Positions 8,271-14,905 of a stretch of DNA of 64,000 nt are shown here, in pieces (the first letter of the stretch is position 1; each line of letters begins with the position of its first letter). Origin of the DNA: Shinella sp. SUS2 (lineage in GTDB: Bacteria; Pseudomonadota; Alphaproteobacteria; Rhizobiales; Rhizobiaceae); assembly GCF_001262505.1 (NCBI RefSeq), contig NZ_KQ410724.1:1-64000 (forward strand), read 5' to 3'. Position numbers and translations under genes: made by a program. The notes below the pieces were generated by a model. It saw only the letters and a list, made by a program, of their open reading frames with translations. It was not told the origin of the DNA and ran no database searches.

Positions 8271-9634
8271 TGTTCCGTCTTGGGCTGTCCACTCGGATCC
8301 TCGGCGTAGGCGTAACGTTCCTTTTGACCGCCTGGATCGCGCTCGTGGCGTTTTACTACTGGTCGAACGGCCTCAGTCGCATCTCCACCTATCCCCCCAC
8401 CACCCAGATTCTCATGGTGGCAGATGTATTGTCGGAGGCCGGACCGCAAGCGCGCAGAAAACTTGCTGCGGCGATCGGTTCGTCCGTCCTGACCGTGGAG
8501 ATCGATCCGCCCGGCGTGACGGCGCCGGAACCGGTCACGCGCGAGCATATGGAAGATCTGCCGGAGTTTGCCGGCTACCGCGATGCGCTGGGAGAGAGGC
8601 TTGTTTCGATCAGTAGACTTGGCGCTGCCGAATCCGGTGCCAGGCGGCCGCGTTTGTTGGCAGGAGCGATAGACCCCATCGAGTTCCGGGTGCGGCTGAA
8701 CGATGGCGCCATCGCGCGGCTGCAAACAAAGACGCCGTTTATCGTCACACTGTTCGGTCTTCCGGCCGGCATGGGTGCCGGCTTGGTGGGAACGCTTTTC
8801 GCGCTGGCTGCCTTCATTCTTCTTCACCGGGAAATACGACTGTTGACCCAGCTTGCAGCCGCGGTGGACAGGATGGATCCCTCCGTGGAGCCGGTGCAGT
8901 TGACCAAAATCCCTTTCCGGACGCCGGAAACCGTTGCTCTCGTGAAGGCATTCGAGCGGCTGCAGAACCGGCTTCAGTCCATAATCAGCAGCCGGTTCGC
9001 GCTCATCAGCGGCGTTCAACATGACGTGCGATCTTTTGCGACGCGTCTGCGGCTGAAAATCGACCACATCTGCGATCCGACAGAGCGGGAGAAGGCGATC
9101 CGCGATATCGCCGATATGGTTGACCTTCTCGACAACGCTCTGCTGACCGCCCGGGCCGGCGTCGGCGCACTCGATGAAGAGCTTCTGGATCTCGTCGCCC
9201 TTGTCGAGCAGGAGACCGCCGATCTGAAGGCATCGGGCTGGAATGTGGCCCTGAAACCCCCGCCACAATATCGAGAGATACTCGTTATAGTCGATCGCCT
9301 CGCAGTCAGGCGAATCCTCGCGAACCTCGTCGACAACGCCATGAAGTATGGGCAGATCGCAAATGTTACGCTAAAGGAGCGCGACAACACAGCGGTCATC
9401 CTGGTCGAAGACAATGGTCCGGGCATTGCTGAAGGCGAAATCGATCTTCTTTTGGAACCGTTTGTTCGCGCGGAGCCCTCGCGTGCCCGCAAAACCGGTG
9501 GGGCCGGGCTTGGCCTTGCTGTGGTTAGAAACCTTGTAGAAGCCCAAGGCGGGACGATAGTTCTAGGCAACCGTCCCGAAGGCGGAGCCCGTGTAGAAAT
9601 CCGCTTCCCACTATTCGAATCTCAAAAGGCATAG
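8267..9634 (+). CDS. membrane sensor histidine kinase
   Basis: The 455-residue product has membrane segments at about 10-31 and 158-186 framing a periplasmic sensor of about 125 residues with no recognisable fold. A HAMP-like linker follows, then a HisKA helix with phospho-acceptor His252 in GVQHDVRS, and an ATPase domain with N box (NLVDNAMKYG, 353-362), G1 (DNGPGI, 382-387) and G2 (GGAGLGLA, 411-418). The histidine is followed by Asp rather than the more common Glu. It partners the regulator encoded just upstream with overlapping stop and start. The signal sensed is unknown. Confidence 0.9.
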   Translation: MMFRLGLSTRILGVGVTFLLTAWIALVAFYYWSNGLSRISTYPPTTQILMVADVLSEAGPQARRKLAAAIGSSVLTVEIDPPGVTAPEPVTREHMEDLPEFAGYRDALGERLVSISRLGAAESGARRPRLLAGAIDPIEFRVRLNDGAIARLQTKTPFIVTLFGLPAGMGAGLVGTLFALAAFILLHREIRLLTQLAAAVDRMDPSVEPVQLTKIPFRTPETVALVKAFERLQNRLQSIISSRFALISGVQHDVRSFATRLRLKIDHICDPTEREKAIRDIADMVDLLDNALLTARAGVGALDEELLDLVALVEQETADLKASGWNVALKPPPQYREILVIVDRLAVRRILANLVDNAMKYGQIANVTLKERDNTAVILVEDNGPGIAEGEIDLLLEPFVRAEPSRARKTGGAGLGLAVVRNLVEAQGGTIVLGNRPEGGARVEIRFPLFESQKA

Positions 9635-9869
9635 CCTTGGGTCAACGACTCTTATCACATCTGCGCCCGAGACGACGCCAATCGCCTTCAATCGCAAGGG
9701 CGCTGATCCGGGACAACGCGGAAGATCGCGATCGCATCTTCAACCATCTCTTCAGTCGGACCTTACGCGAGGTATGCGAAACTCCGACTTCCTGATCCAC
9801 ATCAATTTTGCGCGGCAAGCCGCGCGATAGCGGGCGGCGCTGCGATATGTGGGGTCTCCGCACCGCCCG
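9635..9869. other. junction region without a convincing gene
   Basis: This 235-base stretch separates the sensor kinase from the mobilization genes and probably contains the left boundary of the mobilizable element. A 52-codon frame from a TTG at 9637 to a TGA at about 9795 has no recognisable product. Two adjacent palindromes begin at 9810. No copy of the tRNA-Ser 3' end, which would mark a duplicated attachment site, could be found by eye. Confidence 0.5.
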
Positions 9870-9876
9870 CTATCGC
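9810..9876. repeat. two adjacent palindromes at the 3' end of traD
   Basis: GCGCGGC-AA-GCCGCGC (9810-9825) forms a 7-bp palindrome. It abuts a perfect 14-bp inverted repeat, GCGATAGCGGGCGG (9824-9837) and CCGCCCGCTATCGC (9863-9876), with a 25-base spacer. The right arm overlaps the traD stop codon. No T-run follows on either strand, so simple intrinsic termination is uncertain; a recombination or processing site is the alternative. Confidence 0.6.
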
Positions 9877-10142
9877 TCACGCCCTGTCGTGCTGGTCGCA
9901 ACCGAAGTGAGATTCATGCCGTCACGTTCCGCCTCGAACGCCTCTTTCCCCTTTCCGGCCCACAGCGCCCGCGCCCGTTCGCTGTCCTCGCTCTGCAACT
10001 TGTCCGCCATCCAGATCATCGCGCCGTAGATCATGGCGCGATCGTCGCCGGTCAGGTCCACGATCCCGGCTTTGACGACGAGACCACCCAGCTCAATCAG
10101 ATGCCGCGTGCGCTTGCGGCGCTCGACCTGCCAGCTTCGCAT
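9870..10142 (-). CDS. traD: conjugal transfer protein TraD (Ti-plasmid type, small)
   Basis: The 90-residue product carries the core of the small rhizobial TraD family: RKRTRHLIELGGLVVKAG, then a segment ending in GMNLT. This is not the large coupling-protein TraD of the F plasmid. In Agrobacterium Ti plasmids traC and traD lie together beside oriT, opposite to traA, and are accessory DNA-processing proteins; the same arrangement is seen here. It starts 2 bases after the traC stop, so the two are co-transcribed. It ends in the inverted repeat at 9824-9876. Confidence 0.8.
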   Translation of the reverse strand: MRSWQVERRKRTRHLIELGGLVVKAGIVDLTGDDRAMIYGAMIWMADKLQSEDSERARALWAGKGKEAFEAERDGMNLTSVATSTTGRER

Positions 10143-10143
10143 G

Positions 10144-10470
10144 TCATGCCGCGCCCGTGCCGCCTGATGGCGGTTGCGCGCCGCCCGATTGCGCCGGAGC
10201 GCCGCCGTTGTCGCGCTCAGATGCCGGAGCAGATCGCCGCGATCGGCCCTGAAAAAACGCGGCCCCGCGCTTCGCCCACGCCTCCCTCTTTCCGGCTTCC
10301 TTGGTTTCGGCCAGCACGATCAGCGCGCCCGCCAGTTCCTCGGCGCTGAGGGCGTCGGCGCCAGTCGAGATGACCAGCTCGCCAAGCTGTTGCACTTTGC
10401 GGGCTTTCAGGTCTCGCGCCTTGTCTTCCAGCGACTTCAGTTCCGCATCGAAGTCCCGTGGCTTGCGCAT
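10144..10470 (-). CDS. traC: conjugal transfer protein TraC (Ti-plasmid type)
   Basis: The product is 108 residues from the preferred ATG at 10470 (MRKPRDFDAELKSL), which has GGAG about 10 bases upstream; the frame is open further to 10545. The sequence is helical and highly charged, with a coiled-coil start (LEDKARDLKARKVQQLGELV), as in TraC proteins of rhizobial plasmids, which are usually encoded next to oriT. The C-terminal 25 residues are a low-complexity Ser/Gly/Ala tail. Likely role: assisting the TraA relaxase at oriT. The family match is by pattern and gene order rather than strong motifs. Confidence 0.7.
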   Translation of the reverse strand: MRKPRDFDAELKSLEDKARDLKARKVQQLGELVISTGADALSAEELAGALIVLAETKEAGKREAWAKRGAAFFQGRSRRSAPASERDNGGAPAQSGGAQPPSGGTGAA

Positions 10471-10583
10471 CGCCATCTCCATAAGCTGTTGCTGGAGCGA
10501 TGATAGTTGAGCGTCTGCCGCAATGCTGTAAGGTTGCCGAGACAAGCTGAAACGGCGCGGGATGTCCCGAGAAATTCATTTCG

Positions 10584-10611
10584 AGGGCGCGCTTATACGT
10601 CGTTCCGACGT
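10584..10611 (-). other. oriT: origin of transfer (oriT), RSF1010/Ti nic type
   Basis: Read on the minus strand, 10595-10584 gives TAAGCGCGCCCT, one mismatch from the TAAGTGCGCCCT core known at the nick sites of RSF1010-type and Ti-type oriTs. Beside it is a perfect 6-bp inverted repeat ACGTCG-TTC-CGACGT (10597-10611), the hairpin expected next to nic for MOBQ relaxases. It lies between the divergent traC and traA genes, exactly as in Ti plasmids. The nick would fall at the GC-rich side of the hairpin. Confidence 0.78.
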
Positions 10612-10641
10612 GCGCTCAGAGGTGTAGATGATTTGATCGCG

Positions 10642-13596
10642 ATGGCGATCTATCATCTTCACGTCAAGGTCATTGGCCGTAAGGCCGGAAGCAGCGCGGT
10701 GGCCTCCGCCGCCTACCGCTCGGCCTCGCGAATGCGCGACGAGCGCATCGACCGCGTGCAGGATTTTTCCAACAAACGCGGCGTCGTCCATTCCGAGGTG
10801 CTATTGCCGGACGGTGCGCCCGAAGTCTGGTCCGACCGCGAACGCCTCTGGAACGATGTGGAGGCATTCGAGGTGCGCAAGGATGCGCAGCTTGCGCGCG
10901 AGGTCGAATTCGCCATTCCGCGCGAGATGAGCGAGGAACAAGGGATTTCCCTTGCCCGCGACTTCGCACAGTCGGAATTCGTCGATCAGGGCATGATCGC
11001 CGATCTGAATGTGCATTGGGATTTTGCCGAGGACGGCAACCCCAAGCCCCATGCCCATGTGATGCTCACCATGCGCAGCGTGGATGAAAACGGTTTCGGC
11101 CAGAAGGTGCGCGACTGGAACCGGACGGAGATGGTCGAGCGCTGGCGGGAACGCTGGGCCGATCATGTCAACGAGCGGCTTGCCGAACTCGACATTGACG
11201 CGCGCATCGATCACCGCAGCCTAGAAGCACAGGGCATCGGCCTTGAGCCGCAAAGCCAGATTGGCGCACCGGCGCAGCGCATCGAGGGCGAAGGCGTTGA
11301 AGCCGCCGACCGCACGGACATGCACCGCGAGATTGCCCGCAACAATGGCGAGCGGATCATTGCCGATCCTTCCATTGCACTGGACGCGATCACGCAGCAG
11401 CAATCAACCTTCACGCGGCGCGACATGGCGAAGTTCGCCCATCGCCACAGCGACGGGTTGGACCAGTTCAACGAGGTCATGGGCGCGATGGGAAACGCCC
11501 CTGACCTGATCGAACTCGGCAAGGATTCTCGTGGCGAGGATCGGTTCACCACGCGCGACATGATCGAGGCCGAACAGCGCCTGCACCGCGCGGCGGAAAT
11601 GATGGCCGAGAAGCAGTTGCACGAAGTCAGCGACCGGGACCGCGAAGCCGCATTGGTCCGCGCCGAACAGCGCGGCCTTGTCCTGTCCGGCGAGCAGGCC
11701 GACGCGCTGGCGCATGTCACGGACGGGCGCGACCTTGGTATTGTCGTCGGCTACGCCGGAACGGGAAAGAGCGCCATGCTCGGTGTGGCGCGCGAGGCAT
11801 GGGAGGCGGCAGGCTACGAGGTGCGCGGCGTGGCCCTGTCGGGTATCGCCGCCGAGAATCTGGAAAGCGGTTCTGGCATTGCGTCCCGCACCATCGCCAG
11901 CATGGAACACGGCTGGAAAAACGGTCGCGACATGCTGACTTCGCGCGACGTGCTGGTGATCGACGAGGCGGGCATGGTCGGCACGCGGCAGATGGAGCGC
12001 GTCCTGTCCTATGCGGCCGAAGCCGGGGCCAAGGTGGTGCTGGTCGGCGATCCGCAGCAGTTGCAATCCATTGAGGCAGGCGCGGCATTCCGGTCGATCC
12101 ATGAGCGCCACGGCGGCGCGGAAATCGGCGAGGTGCGCCGCCAGCGCGAGGATTGGCAGCGCGACGCCACCCGCGATCTGGCGAGCGACAGGACCGGCAA
12201 AGCGATCAACGCTTATGATAGTCACGACATGGTGCATTCCGCTGAAACCCGCGAACAGGCACGCGGCGATCTGATCGACCGCTGGGACCGCGACCGGCAG
12301 GCTAACCCCGACGCAAGCCGCATCATCCTCACCCACACCAATGCCGAGGTGCGAGAACTCAACGAGGCCGCCCGTGACCGGATGCGGGAGGCTGGCGATC
12401 TGGGCGAGGATGTGCGCGTCAAGGTCGAGCGCGGAGACAGAAATTTCGCCAGTGGCGAGCGCGTGATGTTCCTGCAAAACGAACGCGGGCTTGGCGTGAA
12501 GAATGGCACGCTCGGCACAATCGAACAAGTCAGCACCCAGAGCATGACGGTTCGCACCGATGACGGGCGCAACGTCTCGTTCGAATTGAAGGACTATGAC
12601 CGGATCGACCACGGCTATGCCGCGACCATCCACAAGGCGCAGGGCATGACCGTGGACCGGACGCATGTGCTGGCAACGCCCGGCATGGACGCCCACGGCA
12701 GCTATGTCGCCCTGTCTCGGCACCGTGACGGCATGGACCTGCATTATGGCCGCGACGACTTCGCCAGTCAGGACAAGCTCATCAGCACCCTGTCGCGCGA
12801 CCGGGCCAAGGACATGGCGTCGGACTACGAGCGCGCCGACCCGGCCCAAAGCTTTGCCGAGCGGCGCGGCATCACTTTCCGCGAGCGGATGGAGCGGGTT
12901 GTCAAGATCGTCAAGCGGGTTCCCGAAAAGGTGCGCGGCATGTTTGATGGCCTGCACCTGGCCGCAGACGGTGCAGCCGTTTCGGACGCGGTTAGGCAGC
13001 CGGAAAGGAAGGATGAGGAAGACCCGGAAGCCGCCTTGCGCCGCGCCCGCAGGCAGGCGCTTGTCCGCCATGCCCGCGCCTCCGATGCGATCCTTGACGC
13101 CAAGCAACAGGGTCTCACGCCTTCCGACGAGCAGCGGCGTGAGTTGGGCGCGGCACGGCGGGCCTTCGAGGAAGTCCGCCCGCACGGCTGGCAGGATGCG
13201 GAGGCGGCTTACAGCAAGGACAACAGCCTTGCCCGCGAGGCGGGCGGCGGCAGGATCGACCGCGCCATCCGCGCCCTCCAGCTCGAAACAGAAATCCGCA
13301 CCGATCCGGCCCGTGATCCGAACTGGCGCGCGGATCGTTTCGTGGAGCGCTTTCAGGAACTCGGGCAGGCGGGCGAACACAGATATGCGGCTGGCGACTA
13401 TTCCGGCCACAGAGCCGCGCGGGCGGAGATGGGCAACATGGCGATGAGCCTCGAACGCGATCCGCAGATGGAATCCCTGCTCGAAGGCCGCAAGAAGCAA
13501 CTCGGCATCAGCATGGATTTCGACTCAGGCATGAGGCTTGGTCGGCAACTCGCCCTCAGTCACGGTCTCGGCAGGGGCCGGGGCATCGGTTTGTAG
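10642..13596 (+). CDS. traA: TraA/MobA-type relaxase-helicase (MOBQ)
   Basis: The 984-residue product opens with MAIYHLHVKVIGRKAGSS, the near-invariant start of Ti-type TraA proteins, which fixes the ATG at 10642. The relaxase domain (1-240) has candidate catalytic Tyr25 in AAYRSA and metal-binding His135/His137 in KPHAHV. The second half is a TraI/RecD-like superfamily 1 helicase with Walker A GYAGTGKS near residue 370 and VIDEAG near 439, plus a later HKAQGMT motif. It would nick oriT and unwind the transferred strand. The length is slightly below the 1100 residues of plasmid TraA proteins, mostly from a shorter C-terminus. Confidence 0.93.
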   Translation: MAIYHLHVKVIGRKAGSSAVASAAYRSASRMRDERIDRVQDFSNKRGVVHSEVLLPDGAPEVWSDRERLWNDVEAFEVRKDAQLAREVEFAIPREMSEEQGISLARDFAQSEFVDQGMIADLNVHWDFAEDGNPKPHAHVMLTMRSVDENGFGQKVRDWNRTEMVERWRERWADHVNERLAELDIDARIDHRSLEAQGIGLEPQSQIGAPAQRIEGEGVEAADRTDMHREIARNNGERIIADPSIALDAITQQQSTFTRRDMAKFAHRHSDGLDQFNEVMGAMGNAPDLIELGKDSRGEDRFTTRDMIEAEQRLHRAAEMMAEKQLHEVSDRDREAALVRAEQRGLVLSGEQADALAHVTDGRDLGIVVGYAGTGKSAMLGVAREAWEAAGYEVRGVALSGIAAENLESGSGIASRTIASMEHGWKNGRDMLTSRDVLVIDEAGMVGTRQMERVLSYAAEAGAKVVLVGDPQQLQSIEAGAAFRSIHERHGGAEIGEVRRQREDWQRDATRDLASDRTGKAINAYDSHDMVHSAETREQARGDLIDRWDRDRQANPDASRIILTHTNAEVRELNEAARDRMREAGDLGEDVRVKVERGDRNFASGERVMFLQNERGLGVKNGTLGTIEQVSTQSMTVRTDDGRNVSFELKDYDRIDHGYAATIHKAQGMTVDRTHVLATPGMDAHGSYVALSRHRDGMDLHYGRDDFASQDKLISTLSRDRAKDMASDYERADPAQSFAERRGITFRERMERVVKIVKRVPEKVRGMFDGLHLAADGAAVSDAVRQPERKDEEDPEAALRRARRQALVRHARASDAILDAKQQGLTPSDEQRRELGAARRAFEEVRPHGWQDAEAAYSKDNSLAREAGGGRIDRAIRALQLETEIRTDPARDPNWRADRFVERFQELGQAGEHRYAAGDYSGHRAARAEMGNMAMSLERDPQMESLLEGRKKQLGISMDFDSGMRLGRQLALSHGLGRGRGIGL

Positions 13597-13733
13597 ATCG
13601 TAGAACCTACCTTTTTGCCGCCCTTTGTACGCCGCAGCACTACGACGGCTAAATACTTCTTGCACAACGACAAATCGTTGCTCTGTCTGGTCTCTGTAAT
13701 CGCCAGAAACAGCCAGCAGGAGGCAGCGCAGCC

Positions 13734-13961
13734 ATGCGTCAACCAGACCGCATCATCCGCTTCAACACCGTCCGCGCCCGCACCGGCCTGTCGCGGTCCA
13801 CCATCTACCGCAAGATCGCAGAGGGCACGTTCCCGGCCCAACTCAAGATCAGCACCAACGGCGCGGGATGGCGGGAATCCGACATCAACCGATGGATTGC
13901 CGATCCCGCCGGGTGGCGGCAGCGTCCGCGCAACGAGTTCGACTTCCTCGATGACTATTGA
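13734..13961 (+). CDS. AlpA-family DNA-binding protein (possible excisionase/regulator)
   Basis: The 75-residue product is a MerR-like winged helix of the phage AlpA family: IIRFNTVRARTGLSRSTIYRKIAEGTFP, then WRESDINRWI. AlpA-type proteins regulate integrase or excisionase expression in prophages and integrative elements. AGGAGG lies a few bases before the ATG. The stop overlaps the next gene's start region (ATGACTATTGA, 13951-13961). Within this element it is the likely switch controlling excision together with the serine recombinase. Confidence 0.85.
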   Translation: MRQPDRIIRFNTVRARTGLSRSTIYRKIAEGTFPAQLKISTNGAGWRESDINRWIADPAGWRQRPRNEFDFLDDY

Positions 13962-14268
13962 TCGCAGGAACGACGACAAGCCCGAGACAGCATCCCGTTC
14001 CCGGCACGCCGAACGCCCGCCCACGGCATCGGAACAGCTTGAGGAACTGCTGGGCTATCCGTGGCCGTTCCCCGGCAGGCCGCCCAAACACGACCTCAGC
14101 ACATGGACAGTCACCGACGACTGGCCCGACCCCGTTCCGGTTACGGAGGCCGAAATCGAGGTGTTCGAGCGATGGTTCGGCGACCTGTTCGATGAACTGT
14201 TCGGCCCCGACATTGCCTTGCCTGACGCCGGGACCGAAATCGACCTTGAAAACGGTACTAGAAAATGA
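13951..14268 (+). CDS. hypothetical acidic protein of the mobilizable element
   Basis: The 105-residue product begins inside the end of the alpA-like gene (11-base overlap), which argues for translational coupling. It is rich in Asp, Glu and Pro and ends in an acidic tail (FGDLFDELFGPDIALPD). No signal peptide, membrane segment or known domain is recognised. Its fixed place between alpA and hicA suggests a role within the element, for example as a partner of AlpA; this is only inferred from position. Confidence 0.55.
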   Translation: MTIDRRNDDKPETASRSRHAERPPTASEQLEELLGYPWPFPGRPPKHDLSTWTVTDDWPDPVPVTEAEIEVFERWFGDLFDELFGPDIALPDAGTEIDLENGTRK

Positions 14269-14281
14269 TACTGGATGCTCC

Positions 14282-14536
14282 ATGAAAAAGCGTCACAGAG
14301 CCACGCTGGAACTGATCTTCGCCCGCCCGGTCAACGGTTCGATCCGCTGGGCCGACATAGAGGCGCTGTTTTTAAGCCTCGGGGCGGAAGTCAGTGAGCG
14401 GGAAGGTTCGCGCGTCGGCGTGTTCCTGTTCGGCGAAGTGCGCGTCTTTCATCGCCCGCATCCGTCACCGGATACGGACAAAGGTGCGGTTGCCAGCATC
14501 CGTAAATGGCTGGACGAACACGGAGTAAAGCCATGA
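14282..14536 (+). CDS. hicA: HicA-type toxin (mRNA interferase)
   Basis: The 84-residue product has the double-stranded-RNA-binding-like fold signature of HicA/YcfA: IRWADIEALFLSLGAEVSEREGSRV, then VFHRPHP with the likely catalytic histidine, then IRKWLDEHGV. HicA cleaves mRNA and is neutralised by HicB. It starts 13 bases after the upstream gene and its stop overlaps the hicB start as ATGA. Carriage on the element would favour its retention through post-segregational killing or phage defence. Confidence 0.88.
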   Translation: MKKRHRATLELIFARPVNGSIRWADIEALFLSLGAEVSEREGSRVGVFLFGEVRVFHRPHPSPDTDKGAVASIRKWLDEHGVKP

Positions 14537-14865
14537 ACAATGTCGTTGAAATCAATGGCGAGAAGGCGGTTATCGCTTTCGATCCCGAGATTCAGATGCT
14601 GCGCGGCGAGTTTGTCGGCCTCAATGGCGGGGCCGACTTCTATGCCGAAAGCGTCCACGATCTGATCGAGGAAGGCCGCAAGTCGCTGGCCGTCTATCTT
14701 GAAATGTGCCGGGAAAAGGGGATTGAGCCGCGCCGGAAGTTCTCCGGCAAGTTCAATGTCCGCCTCACGCCTGACGACCATGCCGCCGCAGTCATTGCCG
14801 CCGCAGCATCGGGCAAGAGCCTGAATGAATGGATCGTCGGGACGATCCGGGAGGCCGCTGAGTAG
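14533..14865 (+). CDS. hicB: HicB-type antitoxin
   Basis: The 110-residue product has the HicB partial RNase-H-like domain (AFDPEIQMLRGEFVGLNGGADFYAES...ARKSL-type EEGRKSL) and a C-terminal ribbon-helix-helix segment (FNVRLTPDDHAAAVIAAAASGKSLNEWI) for operator binding. It would both neutralise HicA and repress the pair. The toxin-first order with ATGA overlap is typical for hicAB. Together with the recombinase it forms the right arm of the element. Confidence 0.88.
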   Translation: MNNVVEINGEKAVIAFDPEIQMLRGEFVGLNGGADFYAESVHDLIEEGRKSLAVYLEMCREKGIEPRRKFSGKFNVRLTPDDHAAAVIAAAASGKSLNEWIVGTIREAAE

Positions 14866-14905
14866 CGGCCTCGTTCGTTCGACCGGGTTTGAAAGGGGAC
14901 TGATT

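Noticed and set aside
9600-9640. ATTCGAA near the kinase stop as a duplicated tRNA attachment core
   Set aside because: Only seven bases match the tRNA T-arm, too short to claim; the left end of the element remains undefined.
11404-13500. 698-codon minus-strand frame opposite traA
   Set aside because: The sense strand encodes a clear relaxase-helicase with ordered motifs; the antisense product is low in complexity and lacks a ribosome site.
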